Positions 1 to 9,606 of a stretch of 64,000 bases of DNA are shown piece after piece. A model generated the notes under the pieces. The model saw only the letters and a program-made list of their open reading frames with translations, ran no database searches and was not told the origin of the DNA. Source of the stretch: Chlorobaculum limnaeum (GTDB taxonomy: Bacteria > Bacteroidota > Chlorobiia > Chlorobiales > Chlorobiaceae). The stretch lies in NCBI RefSeq assembly GCF_001747405.1, contig NZ_CP017305.1, forward strand, positions 2,498,001 through 2,562,000. The letters are read 5' to 3'. How positions within the stretch are numbered: position 1 is the stretch's first letter; each line of letters begins with the position of its first letter. The translations under genes were made by a program, and so were the position numbers.

Positions 1-1428
1 CACGAAGTAGAGCATGTCCTGCTTGTGCGGCTTGGTGATTTCGCGGTACGGGTACTCCGGCATCGACTCGCCCTTCAGGAAGGCGTCGATCGAGGCGGCG
101 GCTTTGCGTCCGTGCCCCACGGCGGTGGTGATGAGATCGACCTTCAGCGCGTCGCCGCCGCCGAAGAGCTTCTCGCGGCCCGGAATGCGGAAGTTGCGGT
201 CAACCTTGAGCCACGGGCCGCTCGACGCGCTGCCGAGGCCTGACAGGTCGGTCGCCTGGCCGATGGCCGCCACCACCATGTCCGCTTCGACGACGAAGCT
301 CTCGTCGGTGCTTTTGTAGCGCAGGAACGGAATCGGCGAGTTCCAGCCCTCTTCGCCCTTCGCTTTCTTGACCATTTTAGTGCAGCGCAGGCCGGTGACG
401 CCGCTCTCGCCGCCGAGCACCTCTGCGGTGCCGGTCTGGAAGTACATCGTCGTGCCCTCTTTTACGGCGTCGTCGTATTCGTTCTCGAAGCAGGCCATCT
501 CTTCGCGCGGTACGCCGGAGATGATCGAGGCTTGCGAGCCGAGGCGCAGGGCGAGCCGGGCGACGTCCATCGCCACGTTGCCGTCGCCGATCACCACCAC
601 GTGCTTGCCGACCGGAATGTCGTCGCCGAGCACTTCGTAGCTCTTCAGGAAGTCGATGGCGTTGGTCGCGCCGGGCGTGCCGTCGAAGCCGGGCACGGGC
701 AGGCCGCGCCCTTTCTGCGCGCCGACGCCGATGAACACCGCGTCGTACTCCGCTTCGAGCTGTTCGAGCGTCACGTCCTTGCCGATGGTGACGCCCATCT
801 TCGTCTCGACGCCGAGGTCGATGATTCTGGCGATTTCGGCTTCGAGCACCTTGCGATCCACCCGGTAGCCCATGATGCCGTAGAGCACCATGCCGCCGAG
901 CTTTTCGTTGGCGTCGTAGATGGTGACGGCGTGGCCTTTGCGGCGAAGCTGGTACGCGGCGGACAGTCCCGCCGGGCCGCCGCCGATGATGGCGACTCGC
1001 TTGCCGGTGTCAGCGCCGGGGCCTTTGAGTTTGAGGTTGTTTGCGATGGCGTAGTTGCCGATCACCTGCTCGACGGCGTTGATGGCCACGCTTTCGTCAT
1101 GGACGCCGCGATTGCATTTGCTCTGGCACGGGTGCGGGCAGATGCGGCCCATGATCGCCGGAAACGGGTTGGTCTCCACCGCCGTCTCCCACGCCGATTT
1201 CAGCGCATCGTCCGACGGGTCGGTGCCGTTCAGAAAGCGGTTGATGCCGCGAATGTCCTCGCCTGCCGGGCACTCCGCCGTGCAGGGCGGAGTCTGCGGC
1301 ACGTAGACCGGGCATTTGTGGCTGTGATCCCCGAAGGCGACGATCTTGTCGGTCCCTGTCAGTTCGCTGAAGGCAGGGAAGACGTACTCTGTCGCAAAAT
1401 CGAGAATCGGGTTTGATTCTGCATTCAT
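1..1428 (-). CDS. dsrL: DsrL, NAD(P)H-binding iron-sulfur flavoprotein (3' end outside window)
   Basis: The first 476 codons are open and run off the window start. The N-terminus carries a cysteine cluster (Cys39, Cys49, Cys53 in PPCTAECPAGEDIRG) typical of the small-subunit glutamate-synthase-like family, followed near residue 146 by the dinucleotide-binding motif AIIGGGPAGLSAAY. In the family, DsrL takes electrons from the reverse sulfite reductase and passes them to NAD(P)+ during sulfur oxidation in the cytoplasm. The ATG at 1428 was chosen because AGGAGCAACCTC precedes it. It lies 24 bp after dsrB and closes the visible dsrC-A-B-L run. Identity rests on sequence motif plus operon position. 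Confidence 0.9.
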   Translation of the reverse strand, partial: MNAESNPILDFATEYVFPAFSELTGTDKIVAFGDHSHKCPVYVPQTPPCTAECPAGEDIRGINRFLNGTDPSDDALKSAWETAVETNPFPAIMGRICPHPCQSKCNRGVHDESVAINAVEQVIGNYAIANNLKLKGPGADTGKRVAIIGGGPAGLSAAYQLRRKGHAVTIYDANEKLGGMVLYGIMGYRVDRKVLEAEIARIIDLGVETKMGVTIGKDVTLEQLEAEYDAVFIGVGAQKGRGLPVPGFDGTPGATNAIDFLKSYEVLGDDIPVGKHVVVIGDGNVAMDVARLALRLGSQASIISGVPREEMACFENEYDDAVKEGTTMYFQTGTAEVLGGESGVTGLRCTKMVKKAKGEEGWNSPIPFLRYKSTDESFVVEADMVVAAIGQATDLSGLGSASSGPWLKVDRNFRIPGREKLFGGGDALKVDLITTAVGHGRKAAASIDAFLKGESMPEYPYREITKPHKQDMLYFV

Positions 1429-1452
1429 GAGGTTGCTCCTTTGCTTTTCAGC

Positions 1453-2532
1453 TTAAAAACGGATGTGCGCCGACTGGTTGAAGGTGGTTCGGGCGTGACG
1501 GTAGCTGTCGATCATGTTGTCGTCGAACTGCAAGCCGGTCTCCTCGAAGAAACGCTTCCAGCCGATGCGGTTGATCCATTCGCCGATGCGCTCCCACGGG
1601 CGGCCTCCGGCTTTGTAGGCGGTCAGGATGCGGCCGACGACCTCGGTCACCTCCGGCCAGCGCGGCGGGTTGTTGGGCAGGTTGTGCGCGACGAGACTCA
1701 TCGTCGAGGGCTTCGAGCGGGCGTTGCTGTTTTTGCCGCCGACCCAGACGGCGAACTTGGAGTGTTCGGGGTGGTTGATCTCCATCGCTGGGCAGGCGCC
1801 AAAACACGCGCCGCAGCAGATGCACTTAGCTTCGTCAACCATGAGGCTCTTTTTGCCGTCAACGACGGTCGGGCGGATCGCGGCGACCGGGCAGCGGGCC
1901 ACGGCTTTCGGCAGTTCGCAGGTCTTGACGAGGTGGTCGTGGTTGATGCGCGGTGGTCGGGTGTGCTTGACGACCACCGCGATGTCGGCCTGGCCGCCGC
2001 AGTTGATCGAGCAGCAGGAGGTCGAAAGACGCACCTTGTTGGGCATCTGCATGTCCTTGAACTCGTTGTACACGGTGTCCATCATCGACTTCACCACGCC
2101 CGAGGCGTCGGTGGCCGGGATGTCGCAGTGCAGCCAGCCCTGGGTGTGCGAAACGGCCGAGACACACATGCCGGTGCCGCCGACCGGGAAGCCGAGTGAT
2201 TCGAGTTCGGCGATCATCGGCTCGACGTTCTCGCCGTTGGGCGTGAGGAACTCGACGTTGTTGCGCACCGTGAAGCGCAGGTAGCCGTCGCTGTACTTGT
2301 CGGCGATGTCGCAGAGCAGGCGCACCTTGTCGACGGTGTCCTGGCGCGGCGTGCCCGCGCGAACCGTCCAGATGGCGTCACCGCTCTCGGCCACGTGCTT
2401 CAAGACGCCCGGTTTCGGGATTTCGTGATATTTCCACTTGCCGTAGTTTTTCCTGACCACCGGATGCAGCGCCTCTTCGTAGGTGTGCGGACCCGACTCT
2501 ATGGTCTTCCAGGTTCTTTCCTGACTGCTCAT
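1453..2532 (-). CDS. dsrB: Dissimilatory sulfite reductase beta subunit
   Basis: The 359-residue protein matches the usual DsrB length. It contains the siroheme/[4Fe-4S] cysteine pattern (a Cys before SAVSHTQGWLHC, then CCSINCGG) and an inserted ferredoxin module with CICCGACFGACP near residues 235-250. With DsrA it forms the cytoplasmic siroheme enzyme that, in green sulfur bacteria, runs in the oxidative direction and converts reduced sulfur delivered by DsrC to sulfite. Unlike dsrA just upstream, this frame is intact. It is separated from dsrA by 111 bp and followed closely by dsrL, so it is probably co-transcribed with both. Confidence 0.95.
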   Translation of the reverse strand: MSSQERTWKTIESGPHTYEEALHPVVRKNYGKWKYHEIPKPGVLKHVAESGDAIWTVRAGTPRQDTVDKVRLLCDIADKYSDGYLRFTVRNNVEFLTPNGENVEPMIAELESLGFPVGGTGMCVSAVSHTQGWLHCDIPATDASGVVKSMMDTVYNEFKDMQMPNKVRLSTSCCSINCGGQADIAVVVKHTRPPRINHDHLVKTCELPKAVARCPVAAIRPTVVDGKKSLMVDEAKCICCGACFGACPAMEINHPEHSKFAVWVGGKNSNARSKPSTMSLVAHNLPNNPPRWPEVTEVVGRILTAYKAGGRPWERIGEWINRIGWKRFFEETGLQFDDNMIDSYRHARTTFNQSAHIRF

Positions 2533-2643
2533 GCTCGTTCCTGTAGGTTGAAGCGCACCGGCTCCTTTCGTGGGGAGCCGGTACGACTGAGTTTGTGCTG
2601 TTATTTCGTCGCCGCTCTGTTGCTCTGTCCAGAGTCGCGGCTG

Positions 2644-3899
2644 TCAGTACTTGGCTTTGAAATAGGGGTTGTCCCTCGGGCGCGAGATCTGGTTGATGTC
2701 GTACTCGATGCCGACGCCGTCGAGGAACTGTTTCAGACCCACGCGCTCGATGGTTTCGCCGATGCGCTCGTGGTCGAGGCCCGCGTCATCCCACCAGTCG
2801 ATGATCTCTTCGATCAGTTCGAGGAAGGCTTCTCGGTCTTCGTCCGTCTCCATCTTCATGAAGGGCACGATGAGCGAACCCATGTTGACGCCGACTTTCA
2901 GCGTGTTCTTGCCACCCATGAGCAGCGCGATACCGCGTTCCTTGCCGGGCGAGAGCGCTTTGGACATGGCGTTGATGCAGTGCATGCAGCGCACGCAGTC
3001 GCGGGTCGAAATCTCGATGTCCCCGTCCTTGAGCATGATCGCCTTGGTCGGGCAGTGGTTGATGACGTTGTTGACCAGCGCATCCACGCCCTTTTCGGCG
3101 ATCCACGCTTTCACCTCGTCGTGATCGATATCGATCGCGTCACGCCAGGTGCCGATCACCGCGAGGTCGGAACGCATGATGGCGTTGGTGCAGTCGTTCG
3201 GGCAGCCGGAGAATTTGAATTTGAGCTTGTAGTTCCATTCCGGGCGATGCACCTGCGGGGAGAAGTGCTTGAGCGCGTCGAGGTGCAGCTTGAGGTTGTC
3301 GTAGCAGGCGTTCTCGCAGCGACCCTGGCCGATGCACGACACGCCGGTTCGCATGCCAGCGCCCGCGCCGCCGAGATCCCAGCCTTCTGGTTCAGCTCGT
3401 CGAAGCACTCCTGAACCTTGTCCTGCTCGATGCCCTGCAGCATGATGTCGCCGGTCTGGCCGTGCAGCGTGATGATGCCGCTGCCGTATTTTTCCCAGGT
3501 GTCGCACAGCTCGCGCAGCATCGCCGTGTTGTAGTGCAGGCCCGGGGCGGGCTGGATGCGCATCGTGTGGAACTCGGCGGCTTCGGGATACTTGTCCTTG
3601 ATCATCGAGTAGCGCGTAATGATGCCCGCGCCATAGCCGTCAACCGTGACGAGGCCGCCTTTCCAGTAGCCCATTTTGGTCTGATAGGAATATTCGAGCT
3701 GGTCGAGCACGCCGCGCAGCATCGGCTTTTTCGTCCGCTCCGCAAGCTCCTTGAAGCCCGACACGAAGCTCGGCCACGGGCCGCTTTCGAGCTGGTCGAG
3801 CATCGGCGTTTCGTTCAGGAATTTACCGTCGCCCGACGATCCGCATCCGCCGCCGCACTGGCACGAGCCTTTCACAGCGCTGTCGTTAGCACCATCCAT
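2644..3899 (-). pseudogene. dsrA: Dissimilatory sulfite reductase alpha subunit, frameshifted
   Basis: The N-terminal part (MDGANDSAVKGSCQCGGGC onward) is read in one frame down to about 3385. The rest (GWDLGGAGAGMRTGVSCIGQ through PYFKAKY) is in another. The full span is 1256 nt, one short of a multiple of three. Adding one G in the GG of AAGGCTGG (around 3384) restores a 418-residue DsrA with both siroheme cysteine motifs (CIGQGRCENAC, CSGCPNDC) and the ferredoxin insert (CVRCMHCINAMS). As written the enzyme would lack its catalytic half. Either this copy is dead and another dsrA exists in the genome, or this is a sequencing error or a programmed shift. The family assignment is certain; the functional status is not. 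Confidence 0.9.
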
Positions 3900-3991
3900 G
3901 TTGCCTCCTTTGGTTCTCAGATACTTTGTGGGCCGACGTCCAGAGACGGATCGCCGGCCATATGCTTTGTGGGTTGCCTCAGGCTTGCGCT

Positions 3992-4327
3992 TCAGACGCA
4001 GCCGGTCGGCTTGGGAAGTCCGGCGATCTTGCAGGCCTGCAACGCCGGGCCTTTCGGGAACATCGCGTAGAGGAACTCCGACGCCTCTTTCTTGTCCATG
4101 CCCTTCTCGCTGGCGACCGCCTTGGTCAAAACCTTCACGGCAGGAGCGATCTGGTACTCCTTGTAGTAGTTACGGAGAAACTTCACCAGATCCCAGTGAC
4201 CCTCCTCCATCGTTATATCCTCGCCCTCGGCGATCTTCACCGCCACATCCTCGCTCCAGTCATCCAGATTCACCAGATAGCCGTTCTCGTCCGTCTCGAC
4301 GCTCATGCCATTGACTTCAATTGACAT
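3992..4327 (-). CDS. dsrC: DsrC sulfur carrier protein
   Basis: A 111-residue TusE/DsrC-family protein with the conserved C-terminal arm ACKIAGLPKPTGCV. Cys110 is penultimate and Cys99 lies 11 residues before it, the spacing of true DsrC rather than TusE or regulatory homologues. The protein carries sulfur as a trisulfide between these cysteines and delivers it to DsrAB. Translation starts at ATG 4327 behind an AAGGAGAATC ribosome-binding site. It is the first gene after a 376-bp non-coding gap and probably heads the dsrCABL transcript. Confidence 0.97.
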   Translation of the reverse strand: MSIEVNGMSVETDENGYLVNLDDWSEDVAVKIAEGEDITMEEGHWDLVKFLRNYYKEYQIAPAVKVLTKAVASEKGMDKKEASEFLYAMFPKGPALQACKIAGLPKPTGCV

Positions 4328-4671
4328 AATGATTCTCCTTGAATTGAGATAAGATGTTGAAAATGAGCGCGGACGATGGCATCGGGTGATTCCGGTCCGC
4401 CTATAAACAATATCGATATGTGGTTATGTAGTTAACATAATCATTTCAATTTTTCAACAGGTCTGCAATTTTTTATCAGCCTCTCCTGTTCAGCGATAAC
4501 AAGCCTGTCAGGGAATCGTGAACCGGGTGACGGTTGTCGAACCGGAATCCCGGAGTTCCCGAGCGATAGCGATAATATAGCGGAAGGTAAATTCGGGTGG
4601 TTGAGTACTTCGATGCTTAAACCACTGAATCATGTAGTTAGCAAAATATCATGAATGAATCAAGCTTTCCG
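4328..4671 (-). promoter_or_regulatory. Probable promoter region of dsrCABL
   Basis: This AT-rich stretch between dsrN and dsrC contains no convincing ORF on either strand. Read on the minus strand it holds several AT-rich candidates such as TTATGTTAACTACATAAC and a run ending ATCGATATTGTTTATA about 55-110 bp before the dsrC ATG. No operator could be identified. With the terminator-like hairpin just after dsrN, the gap suggests that dsrC has its own promoter. Confidence 0.4.
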
Positions 4672-4696
4672 GAAAAATTAGCCGCCCGGGGAGCGG
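4672..4696 (-). terminator. Terminator-like hairpin after dsrN
   Basis: On the minus strand, eight bases after the dsrN stop codon, CCGCTC-CCC-GGGCGG can form a six-pair GC-rich stem (one G-T pair). It is followed by CTAATTTTT, as expected of an intrinsic terminator. Confidence 0.5.
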
Positions 4697-4703
4697 TGTA
4701 ATT

Positions 4704-6113
4704 TCAGGCATTCCCCGCACTTTTCCGACCTTTGAATTTTACGGCAAGCCCGACGAATCGCTCCGCCCAATGCGGATTTGCCGCCACATGAAAATGGGCG
4801 TACGAAGCGAACAGGTTCCTGTACAGCAACCCATCTTCGCGGCCAGTCAGGCCGAATCCTCTCGCAACATCGAACTGGCAGGCAAGATCGACGTCGCCAT
4901 CCGCAGATTTCGAATAGTGAAATTCATGCGCCCGAAGCCGCTCGCCCGCCGCAAACCATCCGGTTTCTGAACGGCTTTCGAGTTCCAGATAACCGCACCC
5001 GGCTGGCTTTCGCTGGTAGTCGATCTCCACCGGAAGCACGCCCGCCAGCGGCCAGCGCCGTCCATCCCACGTCGCGCTCCGACAAAGATAAATCAATCCG
5101 CCGCACTCGGCCCACGCGGGCATCCCCGCCTCGATCCGCTCGCGCACGTCGCGCAGAAGACCATCATTGGCGCTCAGTTCCGCGAAAAACGACTCCGGAA
5201 AGCCGCCGCCGAGATAAAGACCGTCGATCTCCGGAAGAGCAGTCGTTTTGAAGGTATCGATATACACCAGCTCCGCCCCGGCGGCACGAAGGGCGTCGAG
5301 ATTGTCGGGGTAGTAAAAGCAGAACGCGGCATCACGAAACACTCCGATTTTCACTATCGGCTCGTTCCGCGGTGGCGGAGCTTCGACAGCTTCCTGAAGC
5401 GACAGCGGCGAGGCGCTGTCGAAAAGAGCGCGAATGGCCGCAACGTCGCAATGGCGCTCGACCTGCCCGGCGGCGACGCGAATGAAGGCCTCGGCATCCG
5501 AGGCCTCGCCGACCGTCACCAGGCCGAGATGGCGTTCGGGCAGAATGAGCGACGAATCCGCGGGAATCGCGCCGAGCACCGGCACGTTACAGAAGGTTTC
5601 GATGGCCTGGCGCTGCTTGGACTCCTGCCGCGCGGTGGCGACATGGTTGAGAATGACGCCCGCGATTCTGACCTTCGGCGGCATCGCCTGGAGGCCGAGC
5701 ACCTGCGCGGCCACGCCACGGTTCATCCGGCGGCTGTCGATGACGAGCAGCACCGGCGCGTCGAGCAAAGCAGCCAGACCGGCGCTGCTGTCCGATCCGG
5801 CCATATCGAGGCCGTCATGCAGCCCGTGATTGCCCTCGATCAGGGCGATGCTGCCCGGCCTCCGTGCGCAGTTCCGCGCGAAGGTGCTGCGGCAAGCCGC
5901 CTCGCCCATCATCCAGGTGTCGAGATTGTAGCACTCGCCCCCGCTGGCGACCCGGTGCCACATCGGGTCGATATAGTCCGGCCCCTTCTTGAAACTCACC
6001 ACCGGCAGCCCCTTTTCAGCCAGCAGCCGAAGCAGCCCCAGGCTCACCGTGGTCTTCCCGGCGCTCTTCCACGAAGCCGAAATCATCAGCCTCGGAATCG
6101 AAATCAAAGCCAA
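4704..6113 (-). CDS. dsrN: DsrN, CobB/CbiA-like cobyrinate (siroheme) amidase
   Basis: A 469-residue protein of the cobyrinic acid a,c-diamide synthase family. An N-terminal P-loop-like dethiobiotin-synthetase fold (SASWKSAGKTT, residues 12-22) is followed by a C-terminal class I glutamine amidotransferase domain with the nucleophile in AWAECGGLIYLC and a late FHYSKS motif. In sulfur oxidisers the dsr-linked member amidates siroheme for DsrAB, which explains its position directly before dsrC. By sequence alone it could equally act in cobalamin synthesis; the neighbourhood favours DsrN. A terminator-like hairpin separates it from dsrC. Confidence 0.85.
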   Translation of the reverse strand: MALISIPRLMISASWKSAGKTTVSLGLLRLLAEKGLPVVSFKKGPDYIDPMWHRVASGGECYNLDTWMMGEAACRSTFARNCARRPGSIALIEGNHGLHDGLDMAGSDSSAGLAALLDAPVLLVIDSRRMNRGVAAQVLGLQAMPPKVRIAGVILNHVATARQESKQRQAIETFCNVPVLGAIPADSSLILPERHLGLVTVGEASDAEAFIRVAAGQVERHCDVAAIRALFDSASPLSLQEAVEAPPPRNEPIVKIGVFRDAAFCFYYPDNLDALRAAGAELVYIDTFKTTALPEIDGLYLGGGFPESFFAELSANDGLLRDVRERIEAGMPAWAECGGLIYLCRSATWDGRRWPLAGVLPVEIDYQRKPAGCGYLELESRSETGWFAAGERLRAHEFHYSKSADGDVDLACQFDVARGFGLTGREDGLLYRNLFASYAHFHVAANPHWAERFVGLAVKFKGRKSAGNA

Positions 6114-6707
6114 ATCAGCAACTCCTTACAGAATTTATTCGCTCGGGCAATATCGCTCGACCCCCGGTACAGTACCGGATGAGCATATTGCTGAAACAGA
6201 TCATCTTCATGATAATCAATATGTTACCGGCTTTCTTATCCTTTCGCGAATGCAGACGAAAAGGTGGTGGCGACAACCGCCAACAACAACTGCATAGCTA
6301 TTCAGTGAAATAACAACAAAGGTAGCGAAAACAATCGACGAGGAGAGAGTTTTTGAAACGACGATACCGAGCGTAAGGCTGAAAAGCGATGAAAACAACT
6401 CACGCTGTACATCAAAACTTTCCGCGCACATCTGCGCAAATGAGCACATGTTACGAAGCATGAACATTGTGTATCGCAGATCAAACTTAAACATCGTAGT
6501 GTATCGTCAAATATACTTTACAATACACAAAACAATTTATGAATGCTAAACGCTACACAAAACGATCATAGTGTCATGTCTCTGTCATATTGACGGATAA
6601 TTCTTTGGCGCGTGGACGCAAAAGCACCACTAAAACTATTAAATTGAGTAGGTTAGTAAAAAACCTCCAATCTTTGATGAGGCAGTTTTACGGAGACATG
6701 ACATTAG
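6114..6707. other. AT-rich gap with no supported gene
   Basis: This roughly 600-bp stretch is clearly more AT-rich than its surroundings and lies between dsrN and a fic gene, both transcribed leftward. The only notable frame is a 92-codon minus-strand ORF at 6216-6494 (MFKFDLRYTMFMLRNMCSF...), hydrophobic in part, without a ribosome-binding site or recognisable family. I do not support it as a gene. Composition suggests acquired or decayed DNA plus the dsrN promoter. Confidence 0.4.
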
Positions 6708-7811
6708 TTAGAGTACCTGTTTTTGTTCGGTAATGGTCAGCAATGCAGGAAAACAGAGCACGGCTGAACGCCGACCGCTTCCGGCCTGCAACTCCTTCAG
6801 CACCTCGGCAGCTTTCAGTTGTCGCAATAATCCCATCGCCGTCGGCTTTTGAATGCTCGTTTCCTGAATAAAATCGGTGGTCCTGAATATCGGGCGGCTG
6901 AAAATGGCATCCAGAACCTGAATTGCGTACTGCGAATGCGTACGTTCATGAATCAACTGCTTCATGTCGTCATACAGCGACATGATGGCCCGAACCCTCC
7001 GGCTGTTCTCTTTTGCCTGGATTTTCACCGCATCGAGAAAAAAAGCTATCCAGCCATTCCATTCGCCAAGACGCGAAATTCCCTGCAAGGCCTGATAATA
7101 CTCGTTTCTGTGGGATTCAAGATAAGAGCTGAGGTAGAACATCGGATGCGAGAGCGCCCTCTTCTGGTAAAGAAACAGCGGAATGAGAATGCGACCAATC
7201 CGGCCATTGCCATCCTTGAAGGGATGCAGCAGCTCAAACTGTGCGTGCATCACGGCGGTTTGCAGTAGCAGGTCGATGTCATTGGTGGACAGGTACGCCT
7301 GCCACGCTTCCAGATGATCCTGCAATTGCAGAGGATTCGGCGGGACAAAAGAAGCCTGGTCGATAGAGCAACCGATAGAGCCAATCCAGTTCTGATCTTT
7401 TCGGAACTCACCGGGCCGCTTGTCCTGTCCACGAACGCTATCCAGTAAAATTCTGTGCAGCTCCCTGATAAATGCCAATGTGATCGGCCGTTCGGCAAGG
7501 TATTGCTGCGCCGAATGCAATGCCTTGCGGTAGTTGAGTATCTCCTGAATATCCTTGTACTTCTCACCAGTCTTCACCAGACCGGCATCCTGCTCTAAAA
7601 CCTCGTCAACGGTGGCCTGCGTGCCTTCAATCCGCGAAGAGAGCGTGGCCTCCTCTAACGTCAGCGGAGAAAGCATAACGTCAGGATTGACAATACCCTG
7701 CAACAATCCATCATACCGGGCCAGTTCTGCATTGGCCTCACCGACAAGGGCGAACAGGCGTTGATAATCCAGCCCGCTCAGGGGCAAACGATCCGGTTTA
7801 TAAGGTTGCAT
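6708..7811 (-). CDS. Fic/DOC family protein (probable AMP transferase)
   Basis: A 367-residue Fic protein. The N-terminal region carries the Fic_N-type inhibitory motif (TLEEATLSSRIEGTQA, near residues 60-75), the core motif HPFKDGNGRIGR marks the Fic active site (His, Asp, Asn and two Arg), and the C-terminus looks like a winged-helix domain. Such proteins usually transfer AMP to a protein target and are held inactive by the S-x-x-x-E-G motif, here SRIEG. An in-frame extension to 7919 exists, but ATG 7811 is preceded by GGAGAACTGAAG and gives the usual N-terminus (MQPYKPDRL). No antitoxin partner is visible nearby. A second fic gene in this window is disrupted. Confidence 0.88.
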   Translation of the reverse strand: MQPYKPDRLPLSGLDYQRLFALVGEANAELARYDGLLQGIVNPDVMLSPLTLEEATLSSRIEGTQATVDEVLEQDAGLVKTGEKYKDIQEILNYRKALHSAQQYLAERPITLAFIRELHRILLDSVRGQDKRPGEFRKDQNWIGSIGCSIDQASFVPPNPLQLQDHLEAWQAYLSTNDIDLLLQTAVMHAQFELLHPFKDGNGRIGRILIPLFLYQKRALSHPMFYLSSYLESHRNEYYQALQGISRLGEWNGWIAFFLDAVKIQAKENSRRVRAIMSLYDDMKQLIHERTHSQYAIQVLDAIFSRPIFRTTDFIQETSIQKPTAMGLLRQLKAAEVLKELQAGSGRRSAVLCFPALLTITEQKQVL

Positions 7812-8118
7812 CTTCAGTTCTCCTTTGCAGCAAATCCAGCGATCATTTTCAGTACCGAGCCAAATTGATTCTGAGTTATAACGATGCCGATCATAAAATA
7901 CATTATCGGAAGTAAACACTCAGTATCCCGGTTGAAACAATCAACGGCTCACCAGGTTTATCGAAAAATGAAAGGCAAGCCCCTTTAAAGAGCAATCCTC
8001 CGCAATCCCCAACCCACGCACCCGGCACGTTAAATCCTCGCTGTTTGTTATATTTGCGCTTTGCGCCCTGCCCGGCAGGTGGCGGCCTCTGAAATTTTCA
8101 AACTCTCAGTATCAAACG
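7812..8118 (+). promoter_or_regulatory. Intergenic region with probable glyS promoter
   Basis: There is no convincing gene in these 307 bp between two divergent genes. TTTGTTATATTTG at 8044-8056 resembles the TAnnTTTG-type minus-10/minus-7 element, about 63 bp before the glyS ATG. It matches AT-rich hexamers seen before several other genes in the window. Confidence 0.35.
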
Positions 8119-9594
8119 ATGAGCAATTCCGATCAGTCGCGGGTGCAGACGCAGAGTCTGTCGCCCGATAAAGTGATGCATAAACTTGTTTCGCTGGCCA
8201 AGCGGCGGGGCTTCATTTTTCCGTCGTCGGAGATTTACGGCGGCCTGTCGTCGTGCTTCGATTACGGCCCGCTCGGCAGCGAGATGAAGAAGAATATCAA
8301 GGATCTGTGGTGGAACGCCATGACGCGCCGCCATCAGAATATCGTGGGCATCGACGCCTCGATCATGATGAATCCGACCGTTTGGGAGGCTTCGGGCCAT
8401 GTGGCGAGCTTCAACGATCCGATGATCGACGACCGCACCACCAAGCGCCGCTACCGCGCCGACCACCTGATCGAAAACCATATCGGCAAGCTCACGCGCG
8501 ATGGCAAGGAGGCCGAGGCGGCTGCCGTCAAGATCGCCTACGAAGCCGCTGCCGGGACCGAAGACCCGAACCGCACGCTGTACAATATCATTGTCAACGA
8601 GGGCATCAAGGCGCCCGACACCGGTTCGGCGGACTGGACGGAGGTGCGCCAGTTCAACCTGATGTTCCAGTGCAACATGGGCGCGGTGGCCGAGTCGGCG
8701 GGCGTGGTCTATCTGCGTCCCGAAACTGCGCAGGGGATCTTCGTGAACTTCCACAACGTGCGCGAGTCGTCGCGCATGAAGGTGCCGTTCGGCATCGCCC
8801 AAATTGGCAAGGCGTTCCGCAACGAGATCGTCAAGGGCAACTTCATCTTCCGCATGGTCGAGTTCGAGCAGATGGAGATGCAGTACTTCCTCAAGCCGGG
8901 CACACAGCTCGAAGCGTTCGAGGCGTGGCGCGAGGAGCGCTTCCGCTGGTACTCCGAGACGCTCGGCATGACCAAAGAGAAGCTGCACTGGTACAAGCAC
9001 GACAAGCTGGCCCACTACGCCGACCTGGCCTACGACATCAAGTTCGAGTTCCCGTTCGGCATCGAGGAGATCGAAGGCATCCACTCGCGCACCGACTTCG
9101 ACCTCAGCCAGCATCAGCAGTATTCCGGCAAGAGCATGGAGTATATCGACCAGACCACCAACGAGCGCTACATTCCCTACGTGGTCGAGACCTCGTCGGG
9201 CTGCGACCGCACCTTCCTCGCGCTGCTGTCGGACGCCTACCAGGAGGATGTGGTTGACGGCGAGCCGCGCGTGATGCTGAAGCTCTCGCCGAAGGTCGCG
9301 CCGGTGAAGGCTGCCGTGCTGCCGCTGATGAAGAAGGGCGAGATGGGCGAAAAGGCGGACAAACTCTGCCGGGACCTTTCGGAGCACTTTCTCGTGCAGT
9401 ACGACGACGCGGCCTCGATCGGCAAGCGCTACCGCCGCCAGGACGAGATCGGTACGCCCTTCTGCTTCACGGTGGATCACCAGACGCTCGAAGATGGCAC
9501 CATCACCGTGCGCTACCGCGACACCGCCGCGCAGGAGCGGATCGATATGACAAAAGCCGGGGAGTTCCTGGCCACGAAAATGGTTAACGCATAA
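8119..9594 (+). CDS. glyS: Glycyl-tRNA synthetase, dimeric (alpha2) type
   Basis: A 491-residue class II synthetase that charges tRNA-Gly. It opens with the typical RRGFIFPSSEIYGGLSSCFD segment, followed by a glycine-specific insertion, the motif 2 loop (FRNEIVKGNFIFRMVEFEQM) and a C-terminal anticodon-binding domain around RRQDEIGTPFCFTVD. It is the single-chain alpha2 form, not the alpha/beta GlyQ-GlyS form. Start ATG 8119 gives the expected N-terminus. bchP follows 12 bp later, so the two are probably co-transcribed. A long open frame on the opposite strand is a codon-bias shadow. Confidence 0.95.
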   Translation: MSNSDQSRVQTQSLSPDKVMHKLVSLAKRRGFIFPSSEIYGGLSSCFDYGPLGSEMKKNIKDLWWNAMTRRHQNIVGIDASIMMNPTVWEASGHVASFNDPMIDDRTTKRRYRADHLIENHIGKLTRDGKEAEAAAVKIAYEAAAGTEDPNRTLYNIIVNEGIKAPDTGSADWTEVRQFNLMFQCNMGAVAESAGVVYLRPETAQGIFVNFHNVRESSRMKVPFGIAQIGKAFRNEIVKGNFIFRMVEFEQMEMQYFLKPGTQLEAFEAWREERFRWYSETLGMTKEKLHWYKHDKLAHYADLAYDIKFEFPFGIEEIEGIHSRTDFDLSQHQQYSGKSMEYIDQTTNERYIPYVVETSSGCDRTFLALLSDAYQEDVVDGEPRVMLKLSPKVAPVKAAVLPLMKKGEMGEKADKLCRDLSEHFLVQYDDAASIGKRYRRQDEIGTPFCFTVDHQTLEDGTITVRYRDTAAQERIDMTKAGEFLATKMVNA

Positions 9595-9606
9595 TCCCGG
9601 ATTTTG

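Noticed and set aside
6216-6494. 92-codon minus-strand ORF between dsrN and fic
   Set aside because: No ribosome-binding site, no family resemblance and AT-rich sequence in which such frames arise by chance.
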